Shown in pieces: positions 23,190-34,123 of a stretch of 64,000 nt of DNA (positions within the stretch are counted from its first letter, which is position 1; every line of letters starts with the position of its first letter). Position numbers and translations under genes: made by a program. The notes below the pieces were generated by a model. That model did not search any database and was not told the DNA's origin. It was given only the letters and a program-made list of their open reading frames with translations. This DNA comes from Noviherbaspirillum aridicola (lineage in GTDB: Bacteria > Pseudomonadota > Gammaproteobacteria > Burkholderiales > Burkholderiaceae_D), in contig NZ_BPMK01000013.1 in NCBI RefSeq assembly GCF_019656455.1, positions 87,967 to 151,966 on the forward strand, written 5' to 3'.

Positions 23190-24599
23190 ATGATCATGAT
23201 GACAACTCAGTTTCCGCGCCCCGTCACCCGCCGCCGCGCCGCCATGGCGCTCGCGGTTGCCATGGCACTGGCCGGGTCGGTGCAGCAGGCCTCGGCCCAG
23301 TACGCGCCGGGCGCCGCGCCGGCGCCTCGCCCCGCCGCCGCGCCGCGCATCTATCTCGCCGATTCGATCATCGCCGTCGTCAACAACGAAGTGATCACCC
23401 GCCAGGAGCTGCTCGAGCGCCTGCGCACCGTGGAGCGGCGCATGCGCGCGCAGAACATCGCGCTGCCGCCCCAGCAGGAATTCCAGCGCCAGCTGCTTGA
23501 GCGCATGATCGTCGACCGCGCCCAGCTGCAGCTGGCCAAGGAAAGCGGCATCCGCGTCGACGACACCATGCTCGACCGGGCGGTTGCCCGCATCGCCGAA
23601 CAGAACCGCCTGAGCATGCAGCAGTTCCGGGCCGAGCTGGAGCGCGAAGGCATCCCCTATGCCCGCTTCCGCGAGGACATCCGGGAAGAAATCATCATGC
23701 AGCGCCTGCGCGAGCGCGAAGTCGACAACAAGATCCAGATCACCGAATCCGAGGTCGACAACTATCTCGCCGCCGAAAAGGGCGCCGCGGCCGACCAGAA
23801 GGAATTCAACGTCTCCCACATCCTGGTGCGCATTCCGGAAAACGCGAGCGCCGAGCAGATCGCCGAACGCCGCGCGCGGGCCGAGAACGTGCTGCAGCAG
23901 CTCAAGGCGGGCGGCGATTTCGCCAAGCTGGCGGCGACCTACTCCGACGCCACCGACGCGCTGTCCGGCGGCGAACTCGGCTGGCGCACGCCGGAGCGGC
24001 TGCCGCAGCTGTTCGTCGACACGGTCGGCGGCATGAAGGAGGGCGAGATCTCGCCGGTGATCAAGAGCGCCAGCGCTTTCCATATCGTCAAGCTCGGCGG
24101 CCAGCGTACCGCCAGCGTGATGAAGGGCGGCACGGCGGCCACGGCCAGCGTGCAGCAGACCAAGGTGCGCCACATCCTGATCAAGGTCAATCAGATCGTC
24201 ACGCCCGACGAAGCCCGCCGCAAGCTCAACGACATCAAGCAGCGCCTGGACAACAACGCCGCCAAGTTCGAAGACCTGGCCAAGCTGTACTCCAACGACC
24301 TGTCCGCCTCGCGCGGCGGCGATCTCGGCTGGGTCTACCCGGGCGATACCGTGCCGGAGTTCGAGCGCGCGATGAACGCGCTCAAGCCGGGCGAAGTCAG
24401 CGAACCGATCGAGTCGCCGTTCGGGTATCACCTGATACAGGTCCAGGAGCGCAAGACGGATGACGTCTCCGCCGAGCGCCGCCGACTGATCGCCCGCCAG
24501 GCGATCCGCGAGCGCAAGCTGGAAGAGGCGACCCAGGAATGGCTGCGCCAGCTGCGAGACCGCGCCTACGTCGAATACCGCTTCGACAACGCGGGCTGA
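23190..24599 (+). CDS. surA: Periplasmic chaperone / peptidyl-prolyl isomerase SurA
   Basis: Chaperone for outer-membrane proteins, including LptD encoded just upstream. 469 aa: Sec signal peptide ([18 protein letters not shown]), SurA N-terminal domain ([41 protein letters not shown]), and two parvulin domains. The first contains [26 protein letters not shown] and [13 protein letters not shown]; the second [22 protein letters not shown] and [18 protein letters not shown] basic C-terminal helix follows. Start codons at 23190, 23196 and 23199 are all possible; the first is reported. It ends 4 bases before pdxA. Confidence 0.97.
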   Translation: MIMMTTQFPRPVTRRRAAMALAVAMALAGSVQQASAQYAPGAAPAPRPAAAPRIYLADSIIAVVNNEVITRQELLERLRTVERRMRAQNIALPPQQEFQRQLLERMIVDRAQLQLAKESGIRVDDTMLDRAVARIAEQNRLSMQQFRAELEREGIPYARFREDIREEIIMQRLREREVDNKIQITESEVDNYLAAEKGAAADQKEFNVSHILVRIPENASAEQIAERRARAENVLQQLKAGGDFAKLAATYSDATDALSGGELGWRTPERLPQLFVDTVGGMKEGEISPVIKSASAFHIVKLGGQRTASVMKGGTAATASVQQTKVRHILIKVNQIVTPDEARRKLNDIKQRLDNNAAKFEDLAKLYSNDLSASRGGDLGWVYPGDTVPEFERAMNALKPGEVSEPIESPFGYHLIQVQERKTDDVSAERRRLIARQAIRERKLEEATQEWLRQLRDRAYVEYRFDNAG

Positions 24600-24603
24600 C
24601 GCC

Positions 24604-25623
24604 ATGCACAGGCCGACCCTGGCCGTAACCTGTGGCGAGCCGGCGGGCATCGGCTACGAAATCTCCATTCGCGCCGCCTGGGCGCTGCGCGGCGAGATCA
24701 ACAGCGTACTGATCGGCGACGCCGCGCTGCTGGCGTCCATCGCATCGGCCATCGATCCGGACATCCGCCTGATCGCGCTGTCCACGCAGGCCTTGCGCAA
24801 CAGCGGCCTGCCGCAGCTCGGCGCCAATGCCCTGGCAGTCATCGACTGCCCGCTGGCCGAGCCCGCGGTCGCGGGCCGCCTCGACCCGCGCAACGGACGG
24901 GCCGTACTGCAGACGCTGGATGTGGCGATACGCGGCGCCGGGCAGAAGACCTTCGACGCCGTCGTCACCGCTCCGCTGCAGAAGAGCACGATCAACGATG
25001 CCGGCGTGGCCTTCACCGGCCATACCGAATACCTCGCGCAGCAGACCGGCACCCGGCAGGTGGTGATGATGCTGGCGGGCGGAGAACCCTTGCTGCGCGT
25101 TGCGCTGGCGACCACCCATCTGCCGCTCAGGGACGTGGCCGCTGCCATCAGCGTCGATGGCCTGTCGCGCGTTCTCGATATCCTCGATGCCGACCTGCGG
25201 CGCAAGTTCGGCTTGCCGAATCCCCGCATCCTCGTCACCGGCCTCAATCCACACGCGGGGGAGGGCGGCTACCTCGGGCGCGAGGAAATCGACATCATCA
25301 CGCCGGCGCTGGAAGCCGCCCGGACCCGCGGCATCGACGCGCGCGGCCCCTATCCCGCCGACACCCTGTTCCAGCCGCGCTACCTGGACGACGCCGACTG
25401 CGTGCTGGCCATGTATCACGACCAGGGCCTGCCCGTGCTCAAGCATGCGAGCTTCGGCCGCGGCGTCAACATCACGCTCGGCCTGCCGATCATCCGCACC
25501 TCCGTCGACCACGGCACCGCGCTCGACCTCGCGGCCGCCGGCCTCGGCCACGCCGACGACGGCAGCATGCGGGAAGCGCTCCGGCAGGCGGCGGCGATGG
25601 CGCTGGCCTCGAAAAGACAATGA
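24604..25623 (+). CDS. pdxA: 4-hydroxythreonine-4-phosphate dehydrogenase PdxA
   Basis: Oxidises 4-phosphohydroxy-L-threonine in pyridoxal phosphate synthesis. 339 aa, with [16 protein letters not shown] at the N-terminus, [26 protein letters not shown] containing the metal/substrate histidine, [30 protein letters not shown], and [21 protein letters not shown] with a second metal histidine, then the third in [11 protein letters not shown]. It is embedded in the lptD-surA-pdxA-rsmA order and its stop is one base from the rsmA start. Confidence 0.97.
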   Translation: MHRPTLAVTCGEPAGIGYEISIRAAWALRGEINSVLIGDAALLASIASAIDPDIRLIALSTQALRNSGLPQLGANALAVIDCPLAEPAVAGRLDPRNGRAVLQTLDVAIRGAGQKTFDAVVTAPLQKSTINDAGVAFTGHTEYLAQQTGTRQVVMMLAGGEPLLRVALATTHLPLRDVAAAISVDGLSRVLDILDADLRRKFGLPNPRILVTGLNPHAGEGGYLGREEIDIITPALEAARTRGIDARGPYPADTLFQPRYLDDADCVLAMYHDQGLPVLKHASFGRGVNITLGLPIIRTSVDHGTALDLAAAGLGHADDGSMREALRQAAAMALASKRQ

Positions 25624-25624
25624 C

Positions 25625-26398
25625 ATGAAACACATCCCACGCAAGCGCTTCGGCCAGAACTTCCTGACCGACGACGGCGTCCTGCACGACATCATCCGCG
25701 CCATCGATCCGCGCCCCGACGACAGCATGGTCGAGATCGGCCCCGGCCTGGCCGCGATGACGCGCCTGCTGCTGGAGTCGGTGCGCCGCCTGCATGTGGT
25801 CGAACTCGACCGCGACCTCGTCGCCAGGCTGAAGAAGGCCTTCGACCCGGAGCGCCTCGTCGTCCACGAGGGCGACGCGCTGCAGTTCGATTTCGGCAGC
25901 ATCCCGGTAGCGGAGGGCGGCAAGCTGCGCGTGGTCGGCAACCTGCCCTACAACATCTCCAGCCCGCTGCTGTTCCACCTCGCGCAGATCGCGCCGCAGG
26001 TGCAGGACCAGCATTTCATGCTGCAGAAGGAAGTGGTGGAGCGGATGGTGGCGGAGCCGGGCAGCAAGGCCTTCGGCCGGTTGTCGGTGATGCTGCAGTG
26101 GCGCTACTACATGGAGCTGCTGTTCGTCGTGCCGCCTTCCGCCTTCGACCCGCCGCCGTCGGTCGATTCGGCCATCGTGCGGATGATCCCGCTGCCTCAG
26201 CCCCTGGACTGCGACGTGGCGCTGCTGGAAAAAGTGGTGACGCAGGCGTTTTCCCAGCGCCGCAAGGTGATCCGCAACTGCCTGTCGGGGATGTTCAGCG
26301 AGCAGCAGCTGATCGACGCCGGCGTCGATCCGCAGGCGCGGCCGGAGGCGGTGCCGGTGGAGGGATTCGTGGCGCTGGCGAATCTTCTGCGGCGGTAG
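25625..26398 (+). CDS. rsmA: 16S rRNA dimethyladenosine transferase RsmA (KsgA)
   Basis: Dimethylates A1518 and A1519 of 16S rRNA during 30S maturation. 257 aa: [21 protein letters not shown], the SAM-binding [23 protein letters not shown], the GDALQFDF segment and the catalytic [34 protein letters not shown] and the C-terminal [13 protein letters not shown] are also family typical. ATG 25625 lies one base after the pdxA stop. It is the last gene of the operon; an unusual tandem repeat follows immediately. Confidence 0.97.
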   Translation: MKHIPRKRFGQNFLTDDGVLHDIIRAIDPRPDDSMVEIGPGLAAMTRLLLESVRRLHVVELDRDLVARLKKAFDPERLVVHEGDALQFDFGSIPVAEGGKLRVVGNLPYNISSPLLFHLAQIAPQVQDQHFMLQKEVVERMVAEPGSKAFGRLSVMLQWRYYMELLFVVPPSAFDPPPSVDSAIVRMIPLPQPLDCDVALLEKVVTQAFSQRRKVIRNCLSGMFSEQQLIDAGVDPQARPEAVPVEGFVALANLLRR

Positions 26399-26403
26399 AG
26401 CAG

Positions 26404-26720
26404 GCCGCCGTGCCGGCACCAGCGCCGGCCGCCCGAAGAATGAATAACCGCAGCCATTGACGCCACCTCCGCCAGGCCGGCAGGGACGCCGGCCCTACCA
26501 CAGCGCGCCGCCGCCAACCAGGTAGTGCCAGCCTCCGTGCCGGCACCAACGCCGGCCGTCCGAAGAATGAAGAACCGCAGCGATTGAAGCCACCTGCGCG
26601 AGACCGGCAGGGACGCCGGCCCTACCACAGCGAGCCGCCGCCAACCAGGTAGTGCCGGCCTCCGTGCCGGCACCAACGCGGGCAGTCCGAAGAATGAAGA
26701 ACCACAGCGAGTGACCCAAC
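26404..26720. repeat. 127-bp tandem repeat with REP-like palindromes (~2.5 copies)
   Basis: Copies begin at 26404, 26531 and 26658 (exact 127-base period, third copy degenerating after ~60 bases). Each unit holds two inverted repeats of different sequence: GTGCCGGC-CTCCGT-GCCGGCAC across the unit junction and GGCCGGC-AGGGAC-GCCGGCC in the middle, plus a conserved CGAAGAATGAAGAACC block. It fills the gap between the 3' ends of rsmA and gloA, where no gene can be supported. Confidence 0.9.
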
Positions 26721-26759
26721 CCGACCTCCGCCACGCCATCACAAACGCCTGCCCTCCGT

Positions 26760-27149
26760 TCAATCCCCCTTGCGCTCGATCAGCTCGATCTTGTACCCGT
26801 CCGGGTCCTGCACGAATGCGATCACGGTCGTGCCGCCCTTGACCGGTCCCGCTTCGCGGGTGACATTGCCGCCCATGGTCTTGACCGACTCGCAGGTCTT
26901 GTAGGCGTCGTCCACCGCGATCGCGATATGACCATAGGCGGTGCCGAGTTCGTACTTGTCGACGCCGTAGTTGTAGGTCAGTTCGATTTCCGCATGGTCG
27001 GGATTGGTGCCGTAGCCGACGAACGCGAGCGAGTACTGCTGCTCGGGGCGGTCGGTGGTGCGCAGCAGTTTCATGCCGAGCACGCGGGTGTAGAAATCGA
27101 TGGAACGCTGCAGGTCGCCGACGCGCAGCATGGTGTGCAGAATACGCAT
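26760..27149 (-). CDS. gloA: Lactoylglutathione lyase (glyoxalase I)
   Basis: Converts the methylglyoxal-glutathione hemithioacetal to S-lactoylglutathione. 129 aa, starting [20 protein letters not shown]. The four metal ligands of E. coli GloA are all present at the same numbers by count: His5, Glu56 (AEIELTYN), His74 (YGHIAIAV) and Glu122 (GYKIELIE). [19 protein letters not shown] is typical of the Ni-type enzyme. It ends a leftward gene block, next to the tandem repeat. Confidence 0.96.
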   Translation of the reverse strand: MRILHTMLRVGDLQRSIDFYTRVLGMKLLRTTDRPEQQYSLAFVGYGTNPDHAEIELTYNYGVDKYELGTAYGHIAIAVDDAYKTCESVKTMGGNVTREAGPVKGGTTVIAFVQDPDGYKIELIERKGD

Positions 27150-27159
27150 GAGGTAATCC

Positions 27160-28071
27160 TTAAAAGATGGGAAGGGTTTCCGGTCCGCTGTCGCGCAGGC
27201 TCCGCCGCGCGGCCTCGAATTCCGGGAAGATCGATTGCACCGTCGCCCAGAAGCGCGGGCTGTGGTTCATCTCCCGCAGGTGCGACAGCTCGTGCGCGAT
27301 CACATAGTCGATCAGGGGCAGCGCGAAATGGATCAGGCGCCAGTTCAGCCGTATCCTGCCCTGCGCCGTGCATGAGCCCCACTGGGTGGTGGCAGACGAC
27401 AGGGCGAAGGACTGGTAGCGCACGCCCAGCTTGTCCGCATACACCGGCAGACGCTCGCCGAATACGCGCCTGGCCTCGCCCTGCAGCCAGCCCTGCACCC
27501 TGTCCTTGAGTTGCTGCTCGCCGGCGTCGGGCGGCAGGCTCACGGTCAGCTGGCGGCTGTCCGCGCACCACGCGATGCCGCTGCCCTGGGCGGACAGGAT
27601 GCGCAGCGTGAGATCGGCGCCGAGATATGGCAGGGTGGCGCCGTCCACCCATTGCATCTGCGGCTGCAGCCGTCGGGCGGAGCGCTCGCGCCGCTCGGTC
27701 AGCTTGCTGAAGATCCACCGCTGCTTTTCCCGGATCGCGCTTTCGATCTCGGCCACCGTCACCCAGCGCGGGGCCGTGATGCGCAGGCCGTCGTCGTCGA
27801 TCAGGAAGCCGATGGTGCGGCGCTTGGAACGCAGCAGCCGGTACTCGAGCAGATGCTCGCCGACCTGCAGGCGGCGCTTGCGCACGGACGCCGCGTCCCC
27901 GCCGCCTGTCGAAGGAAAGGCCTGCGGCGCGTCGGGAGGGGATGGCTGTTGCTGGCGCGGAGCCGGCTGGTCGACCGCCGGCTGCGAGGCCGGCGGCGCG
28001 GAAAAGAAATCGAGCTGCAGCGCGAGCTGCTGGGGGTCAGGCGGAGTCTGGCGTAGCAGCTTCAAAGGCAT
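27160..28071 (-). CDS. YgjP-like (DUF45, COG1451) metal-dependent hydrolase
   Basis: 303 aa. The zinc-peptidase-like core has [20 protein letters not shown] near residues 255-275 (HExxH plus a third histidine), with TTQWGSC and [12 protein letters not shown] upstream, as in the YgjP/M48-related family of unknown biochemical function. The first ~65 residues are a Pro/Gln/Ala-rich low-complexity extension not usual for the family. The start at 28071 overlaps the plsC 3' end by 35 bases; a shorter start inside the low-complexity region cannot be excluded. Confidence 0.82.
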   Translation of the reverse strand: MPLKLLRQTPPDPQQLALQLDFFSAPPASQPAVDQPAPRQQQPSPPDAPQAFPSTGGGDAASVRKRRLQVGEHLLEYRLLRSKRRTIGFLIDDDGLRITAPRWVTVAEIESAIREKQRWIFSKLTERRERSARRLQPQMQWVDGATLPYLGADLTLRILSAQGSGIAWCADSRQLTVSLPPDAGEQQLKDRVQGWLQGEARRVFGERLPVYADKLGVRYQSFALSSATTQWGSCTAQGRIRLNWRLIHFALPLIDYVIAHELSHLREMNHSPRFWATVQSIFPEFEAARRSLRDSGPETLPIF

Positions 28072-28822
28072 GGGGTGCGGTGTCGTTGGTATAGATGCCG
28101 GGGCTGGAAATGCGGCGCATCTCGGATTCTATCCAATTCTCGACTTCCTGCATGAGCTCGGCCGGATGCCTGCCGGCCGACGAGATCGGCTTGCCGATGG
28201 AGACGGTGATCAGGCCGGGTTTCTTGATGAAGGAATTCTTGGGCCAGCATTCGCCGGCATTCATCGCGACCGGAATGACCGGCACGCCGGTCTCCACCGC
28301 GAGACGGGTGCCGCCGCTCTTGTACTTGCCCTGCTTGCCGACCAGCGAGCGGGTCCCTTCGGGGAACATGATCACCCACTGGCCGTCGGCCAGCCGCCGG
28401 CGGCCGACTTCCACCACCTGGGCAAAGGCGTCCTTGGTCTTGCTGCGATCGATCGGGATCATGCGCAAGAGCGCGATGCCCCAGCCGAAGAAGGGGATGT
28501 AGGTCAGCTCCTTCTTGAATACGAAGACCAGCGGACGCGGGAAATTGAAGCAGTAGAAAATGGTTTCCCAGGCCGACTGATGCTTGGACAACAGGATGGC
28601 CGGCGAATCCGGCAGGTTTTCGCGGCCCTTGACCTGGTAGCGGATGCCGCACACCACCTTGGCCGCCCAGATCACGAACTTGTTCCAGTAGACCGTCATG
28701 TGATAGCGCTGGCGATACGGCAGCGGCGCGAACAGGAAGCACAGCGGCGCCCAGATCACGGTCGCCACCGTCATCAGCAGCATGAACACCAGCGAGCGCA
28801 GGAAGAGGACGAACTTGTACAT
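28037..28822 (-). CDS. plsC: 1-acyl-sn-glycerol-3-phosphate acyltransferase
   Basis: Inner-membrane enzyme converting lysophosphatidate to phosphatidate. 261 aa: N-terminal hydrophobic segments (FVLFLRSLVFMLLMTVATVIW and onwards), catalytic motif I SKHQSAWETIF (HX4E variant of HX4D), motif II around IPFFGWGIALLRMIPIDR, motif III FPEGTRS and motif IV VPVIPVAMNAGECW. It lies between gmhB and the YgjP-like gene on the same strand; the operon glyQ-glyS-gmhB-plsC is a common beta-proteobacterial arrangement. Confidence 0.93.
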   Translation of the reverse strand: MYKFVLFLRSLVFMLLMTVATVIWAPLCFLFAPLPYRQRYHMTVYWNKFVIWAAKVVCGIRYQVKGRENLPDSPAILLSKHQSAWETIFYCFNFPRPLVFVFKKELTYIPFFGWGIALLRMIPIDRSKTKDAFAQVVEVGRRRLADGQWVIMFPEGTRSLVGKQGKYKSGGTRLAVETGVPVIPVAMNAGECWPKNSFIKKPGLITVSIGKPISSAGRHPAELMQEVENWIESEMRRISSPGIYTNDTAPHAFEAATPDSA

Positions 28823-28852
28823 GAATGCTCCGGGAGAAAAGAGGGCGCGGCG

Positions 28853-29419
28853 TCAGGCGGCGCTTGCGGTCTCGGGCTTGCGGCCGAGAAGATCGTCGAC
28901 GAATGCCGCGAGGTGGTCGTGCACCCGCGTGCCGGGCGGCAGGCCGCCCTTGGCCAGGGTCCGCTCGCCCTTGCCCGTGCGGACGAGGTGCGGCGTGCAG
29001 CCGCACACATAGCCGGCCTGCAGGTCGCGCAGCGAGTCGCCGACGGTGGGCACGCCCTTGAGGCTGATGTCGAAGCGCCTGCCGATCTCCTGCAGCATGC
29101 CCGGCTTGGGCTTGCGGCAGTCGCAGTTGTCATCCGCCGCATGCGGGCAGAAGAAGATGGCGTCGATGTCGGCGCCGACGCGCTGCGCCGCATCGTGCAG
29201 CTTCTGGTGGATGGCGTTGAGCGTGACCATGTTGAACAGGCCGCGGGCGATGCCGGACTGGTTGCTGGCGACGACCACGCGGTAGCCCGCCTGGTTCAGC
29301 CGCGCGATCGCTTCCAGCGAGCCGGGGATAGGAATCCACTCCGCCGGCGACTTGATGAACTCGTCGGAGTCGTGATTGATCACGCCGTCGCGATCGAGAA
29401 TGATGAATTTCGGGACCAC
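28853..29419 (-). CDS. gmhB: D-glycero-beta-D-manno-heptose-1,7-bisphosphate 7-phosphatase
   Basis: HAD-family phosphatase in ADP-heptose (LPS inner core) synthesis. 188 aa, with the DxD nucleophile motif FIILDRDGVINHDSD, ASNQSGIARGLF, the zinc-binding CPHAADDNCDCRKPKPGM and VGDSLRDLQAG. The start is read as GTG at 29419, only four bases from the glyS stop. It is encoded directly after glyS, as in other Burkholderiales. Confidence 0.93.
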   Translation of the reverse strand: MVPKFIILDRDGVINHDSDEFIKSPAEWIPIPGSLEAIARLNQAGYRVVVASNQSGIARGLFNMVTLNAIHQKLHDAAQRVGADIDAIFFCPHAADDNCDCRKPKPGMLQEIGRRFDISLKGVPTVGDSLRDLQAGYVCGCTPHLVRTGKGERTLAKGGLPPGTRVHDHLAAFVDDLLGRKPETASAA

Positions 29420-29423
29420 GCTC

Positions 29424-31508
29424 TTATGCCGCCAGCTTGGAGATGTCGGCCACCCGGTTCATCATGCCGTGCAGCCCCGACAGCAATGCCAGCCGGTTGT
29501 TGCGCAGCTGCTCATCCTCGGCCATCACCATCACGTCATTGAAGAACGCATCGACGTCGTTGCGCAGTGCGGCCAGCGACTTGAGGGTGCCGCTGTAGTC
29601 GCCGCCTTCGAAAGCGGCGTCGACCTGCGGACGCAGCCGGTTCATGGCTGCATACAGGCCCTGTTCGGCGGCTTCCCGCAGCAGCGTCTGCTGCACCTCG
29701 GCGCGCACGCCTTCGGTCTTCTTCAGGATGTTGGTGATGCGCTTGTTGGCCGCCGCGAGCGATTCCGCTTCCGGCAGCGCGGCGAAGGCCTTGACCGCGT
29801 CCAGGCGTTCGATCACGTTGTCGAGCCGGTCGGGCTGCTGCGCGATCACCGCTTCCACCTCGTTCTGCGCATAGCCGCGGTCGCGCAGCAGGCCGCGCAG
29901 GCGGTCGTAGATGAACTCGGTCAGCTCGGCGCTGCCATCCTTGAAATTGGCATTGCCGGCGAAGAGTTGCGCGGTGTCGGCCAGCAGGCCGCGCAGCGAC
30001 AGCGGCAGGCGCTTTTCGACCAGCATGCGCAGCACGCCGAGCGCATGCCGGCGCAGCGCGAACGGGTCCTTGTCGCCGGTCGGCTGCAGGCCGATGCCCC
30101 AGATCCCGACCAGGGTTTCGAGCTTGTCGGCCAGCGCCGTCGCGGTGCCGCTCGCGGTCGCGGGCAGGGCATCGCCGGCAAAGCGCGGCTGATAGTGTTC
30201 GGAAATGGCCAGCGCCACTTCTTCCGGCTCCCCGTCATGGCGGGCGTAGTAGGTGCCCATGATCCCCTGCAGCTCGGGGAACTCGCCCACCATGTCGGTC
30301 AGCAGGTCGGCCTTGGCCAGCTGCGCGCTGCGCCTGGCCAGCGCGGCATCGGCGCCGGTCGCGGCGGCGATCTTTTCCGCCAGTGCCGCCACCCGCTCGG
30401 TGCGCTGCGCCTGGGTGCCCAGCTTGTTGTGATAGACCACGCTCGCCAGTCCCGCCACGCGGTCGGCGAGCTTGCGCTTCTTGTCCTGCTCGAAGAAGAA
30501 CTTGGCGTCCGACAGGCGCGGCCGCACCACGCGCTCGTTGCCGCCGATGATGTGCTGCGGGTCCGGGGTCTCGAGGTTGGAGACGATCAGGAAGCGCGAG
30601 CGCAGGCGGCCCGCCGCGTCGGTCAGCGCGAAATATTTCTGGTTCGTCTGCATGGTGAGGATCAGGCATTCCTGCGGCACGGCCAGGAAGCTTTCCTCGA
30701 AGCGGCAGGCGTAGACCACCGGCCATTCCACCAGGGCGCTGACTTCGTCGAGCAGGCTCTCAGGCATCAGCACGCGGTCGTCGCCCGCCTTGTCCAGCAG
30801 GGCGGCGCGGATGCGCTCCTTGCGCGCCGCCGCGGAAGCGATCACCTTGCCCTGCACCTCCAGCGTCTGCGCGTAGCTGTCGGCATCGGCGATCGCGATG
30901 TCGCCCGTCGACAGAAAGCGGTGGCCGAGCGTGACGCGGCCGGCCTGCAGCCCGAGCAGCGCGACCGGCACTTCCTCGGCGCCGTGCAGCGCGATCAGCT
31001 TGTGCGCCGGACGCACGAACTGCACCGTGTCGCCGTCGGGACGCTGGTAGCTCATCACCTTGGGGATCGGCAGCCTGGCGACGGTTTCTTCGAGCGCCGC
31101 CTGCAGGCCCTTGCCGAGGGCGCCGCCGGGTGCGGTGTAGGTGTAGAAGAAGCTTTCCGCCTTGCCGTCCTGCGCGCGCTCGAGGTCGGCGGGCGTCAGG
31201 TCGGGGAAGCCGAGCGCGGCGAGTTTCTTGGCCAGCGGCGCGGTCGGATTGCCGTCCTTGTCGAGGGCGACCGAGACCGGCAGGACTTTCTCCCGGATCG
31301 ACTTGTCGGGCGAGGTGGCGCGCACGCGCGTGATGGTGACGGCGAGACGGCGCGGGCTGGCATAGGCGGTGGCGACGGCGTCGGCCTCGACGAAATCGCG
31401 CGCCCTGAGGCCGTTGAAGATGCCCGCGGCAAAAGCATCGCCCAAGCGCGCCAGTGCCTTCGGCGGCAGTTCTTCGGTGAGCAGTTCGACTAACAGTGTC
31501 TGGTTCAT
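29424..31508 (-). CDS. glyS: Glycine--tRNA ligase beta subunit
   Basis: Beta subunit of the heterotetrameric bacterial GlyRS, 694 aa. It starts [20 protein letters not shown], with [15 protein letters not shown] central region ([20 protein letters not shown]), [40 protein letters not shown] and the C-terminal anticodon-binding domain ending in [12 protein letters not shown]. It follows glyQ after 51 bases. Confidence 0.97.
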   Translation of the reverse strand: MNQTLLVELLTEELPPKALARLGDAFAAGIFNGLRARDFVEADAVATAYASPRRLAVTITRVRATSPDKSIREKVLPVSVALDKDGNPTAPLAKKLAALGFPDLTPADLERAQDGKAESFFYTYTAPGGALGKGLQAALEETVARLPIPKVMSYQRPDGDTVQFVRPAHKLIALHGAEEVPVALLGLQAGRVTLGHRFLSTGDIAIADADSYAQTLEVQGKVIASAAARKERIRAALLDKAGDDRVLMPESLLDEVSALVEWPVVYACRFEESFLAVPQECLILTMQTNQKYFALTDAAGRLRSRFLIVSNLETPDPQHIIGGNERVVRPRLSDAKFFFEQDKKRKLADRVAGLASVVYHNKLGTQAQRTERVAALAEKIAAATGADAALARRSAQLAKADLLTDMVGEFPELQGIMGTYYARHDGEPEEVALAISEHYQPRFAGDALPATASGTATALADKLETLVGIWGIGLQPTGDKDPFALRRHALGVLRMLVEKRLPLSLRGLLADTAQLFAGNANFKDGSAELTEFIYDRLRGLLRDRGYAQNEVEAVIAQQPDRLDNVIERLDAVKAFAALPEAESLAAANKRITNILKKTEGVRAEVQQTLLREAAEQGLYAAMNRLRPQVDAAFEGGDYSGTLKSLAALRNDVDAFFNDVMVMAEDEQLRNNRLALLSGLHGMMNRVADISKLAA

Positions 31509-31559
31509 GTTTTTCTTGGTCCCGCCGGCGCGGGATGGGGCAATGCGTTGAATTGACGG

Positions 31560-32471
31560 TCAGGCGGCGCGGCGGGTATCCCCGCACATCGGGAAGCCGA
31601 GCTTCTCGCGCGAGTCGTAATAGGCCTGGGCCACCGCGCGCGACAGGTTGCGGATGCGGCCGATGTAGGCGGCGCGCTCGGTCACCGAGATCGCCCCGCG
31701 CGCGTCCAGCAGGTTGAAGGTATGCGCGGCCTTGAGCACCATCTCGTAGGCGGGCAGGGCCAGCGGCACTTCCATCAGTCGCTTGGCTTCCGCTTCATAG
31801 TTGCCGAACAGGGAGAACAGGAATTCGGTATTCGAATGCTCGAAGTTGTAGGTCGACTGCTCGACCTCGTTCTGGTGGAACACGTCGCCATAGGTGAGGC
31901 GGCGCGTGACGCCGTTCTCTTCCCACTCCGTCCAGACCAGGTCGAAGACATTCTCGACGCCCTGCAGGTACATCGCCAGGCGTTCGATGCCGTAGGTGAT
32001 CTCGCCGAGCACCGGCTTGCAGTCGAGGCCGCCGACCTGCTGGAAATAGGTGAACTGCGTCACTTCCATGCCGTTGAGCCAGACTTCCCAGCCCAGGCCC
32101 CACGCGCCCAGGGTCGGGTTTTCCCAGTCGTCCTCGACGAAGCGCACGTCGTTCTGCTGCAGGTCCAGGCCGAGCGCCCGCAGCGAGCCGAGATAGAGGT
32201 CGAGGATGTTCTCCGGCGCCGGCTTGAGCACCACCTGGTACTGGTAGTAGTGCTGCATGCGGTTCGGATTCTCACCGTAGCGGCCATCCTTGGGGCGGCG
32301 CGAGGGCTGGACATAGGCGGCGCGCCAGGGCTCGGGGCCGATCGCGCGCAGGAAGGTCGCGGTATGCGAGGTGCCGGCGCCGACTTCCATGTCGTATGGC
32401 TGGAGCAGCGCGCAACCCTGCGCATCCCAATACTCCTGCAGCTTCAGAATGACTTGTTGAAATGTGAGCAT
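31560..32471 (-). CDS. glyQ: Glycine--tRNA ligase alpha subunit
   Basis: Catalytic class II subunit partner of GlyS, 303 aa. [38 protein letters not shown], the [19 protein letters not shown] block, [19 protein letters not shown] and [20 protein letters not shown] are near-invariant family sequences. It is the first gene of the glyQ-glyS-gmhB-plsC run; lnt upstream ends about 80 bases before its start. Confidence 0.98.
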   Translation of the reverse strand: MLTFQQVILKLQEYWDAQGCALLQPYDMEVGAGTSHTATFLRAIGPEPWRAAYVQPSRRPKDGRYGENPNRMQHYYQYQVVLKPAPENILDLYLGSLRALGLDLQQNDVRFVEDDWENPTLGAWGLGWEVWLNGMEVTQFTYFQQVGGLDCKPVLGEITYGIERLAMYLQGVENVFDLVWTEWEENGVTRRLTYGDVFHQNEVEQSTYNFEHSNTEFLFSLFGNYEAEAKRLMEVPLALPAYEMVLKAAHTFNLLDARGAISVTERAAYIGRIRNLSRAVAQAYYDSREKLGFPMCGDTRRAA

Positions 32472-32551
32472 CGTGAGAGATCCGGCGGGCGCGGGACGCG
32501 CGGCGCCAGCATATGGATGGATTGGCTAAAACTCCAGATTTTAGCGGCTTT

Positions 32552-34123
32552 TCATGGCGCCGGGCGCATCGCGCGGACACGGCGCGCGCCCAGCCAGGCC
32601 AGCGCGAGCAGCGCCAGCGCCAGGCCGACGGCGAGCGCGTTGCCGTAGCGGCTGTAGGGCGTCAGGCCGTCGTGCCCCTGCACCAGGGCGGCAAGCTCGC
32701 CCCGGGTGTAGGGCTCGAGCTGCGCCTGCACGCGGCCATCGGCGCCGATCACGGCGGTGGCGCCGGTATTGGTCGCGCGCAGCATCGGCCGCCCGGTCTC
32801 GAGCGAGCGCATGCGGGAAATCTGCAGATGCTGCGGCACCGCGATCGAATCGCCGAACCAGGCGATATTGGACACGTTGAGCAGCATGGTCGCGCGCGGC
32901 ATGCCGGGCGCCGACAGCTGCGCCGCGATCTCTTCGCCGAACAGATCCTCGTAGCAGACGTTGGGCAGCACCCACTGGTCGCGCACCTTGAACGGCCGCT
33001 GCAGCACCTCGCCGCGCTCGAAATCCCCGAGCGGAATGCGCATCATGTCGACGAACCAGCGAAAGCCCGGCGGGATGAATTCGCCGAAGGGCACCAGATG
33101 ATGCTTGTCGTAGCGGTAGGGCATGCCGCCTTCCGGCCCCATCCCGAGCACGCTGTTGGCGTACTGCCCCGGCCCGTCGCTCACCGGCAGGCCGAGCGCG
33201 AGCGAGCTGTTGGAGCGGCGCAGGAAATCCTGCAGCAGCCCGAGGTAGTCGGGCGGCAGCTGCGACGACAGCAGCGGAATCGCGGTCTCCGGAGTGGCGA
33301 TCAGGTCAGCCGGCTGCGAGGTCACCATCCGGTGATAGAGCGCGAGGCTGGCCTGTATCTGCTCCGGCGCGAACTTCATTTCCTGCGGCACGTTCCCCTG
33401 CAGCAGGCGCACCGAAATCGGCGCGCCGACCGGTTCGGTCCAGGCCACGCTCCTGGCGCCGAAGCCGGTTGCAAGCAGGGCCAGCGCCCCCAGCAGCGGC
33501 AGGCGCCGGTGCGGCAGCAGGGCGAGACAGCCGGCCGCGAGCGCCGACAGCAGCGCCAGTCCGTAGACGCCGACCAGCGGCGCGAATCCCGAAAGCGGTC
33601 CGTCGCTGTGCGCATAGCCCGAGGACAGCCAGGGAAAACCGGTCAGGAACCAGCCGCGCGACCATTCGGCCAGCGCCCACCAGCCGGGCAGGATCAGCAG
33701 CGCGCCGGCGGTGCGCGAGGCGCCGAGTTTCTGCTGCATCGCGCGCGCGGCGCCGAAGGCGAGCGCCGCGAAGCTGCCGCCCATGCCCAGCGCCAGCACG
33801 CCGACCGCCAGCACCGCCAGCCAGGCCGGCAGTCCGCCGTGGTAGTGCATGCTGATGTAGAGCCAGTGCACGCCCGCCGCCAGCCAGCCGAAGCCGTAGG
33901 CGGCGCCGATCAGCGCCGCGCTGCGCCAGCCGGCGCTGCCGAGCACCAGCAGGAAGGCCAGCGCCAGGGTGGCGATCTGCAGCGGCCACAGGCCGAAGGG
34001 CGCGAAGGCGAAGACATTGAGCGCGCCGGCCGCCATTGCGAGCAGCGGCGCATGGCGCGTCAGCGCGGCCGGGAGGGCGTCGCCCGCAGCGCGCGAGGCG
34101 AGGGCGGCGCCGTCACCCCGCAT
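32552..34123 (-). CDS. lnt: Apolipoprotein N-acyltransferase
   Basis: Adds the third acyl chain to the N-terminal cysteine of lipoproteins at the inner membrane. 523 aa with six or more N-terminal helices, then a nitrilase-like periplasmic domain whose catalytic residues are visible: Glu in IATPETAIPLL, Lys in YDKHHLVPFGEFIP and Cys in LPNVCYEDLFGEE. A final helix precedes the basic C-terminus. The ATG at 34123 overlaps the corC stop by one base (TGATG), an arrangement matching the E. coli ybeZ-ybeY-corC-lnt order. Confidence 0.96.
   Translation of the reverse strand: MRGDGAALASRAAGDALPAALTRHAPLLAMAAGALNVFAFAPFGLWPLQIATLALAFLLVLGSAGWRSAALIGAAYGFGWLAAGVHWLYISMHYHGGLPAWLAVLAVGVLALGMGGSFAALAFGAARAMQQKLGASRTAGALLILPGWWALAEWSRGWFLTGFPWLSSGYAHSDGPLSGFAPLVGVYGLALLSALAAGCLALLPHRRLPLLGALALLATGFGARSVAWTEPVGAPISVRLLQGNVPQEMKFAPEQIQASLALYHRMVTSQPADLIATPETAIPLLSSQLPPDYLGLLQDFLRRSNSSLALGLPVSDGPGQYANSVLGMGPEGGMPYRYDKHHLVPFGEFIPPGFRWFVDMMRIPLGDFERGEVLQRPFKVRDQWVLPNVCYEDLFGEEIAAQLSAPGMPRATMLLNVSNIAWFGDSIAVPQHLQISRMRSLETGRPMLRATNTGATAVIGADGRVQAQLEPYTRGELAALVQGHDGLTPYSRYGNALAVGLALALLALAWLGARRVRAMRPAP

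Noticed and set aside
20958..24650. A 1230-codon open frame on the - strand
   Set aside because: It lies exactly antisense to lptD and surA, has shadow-like Arg/Ala/Gly/His composition and no domain; long antisense frames are expected in high-GC DNA.
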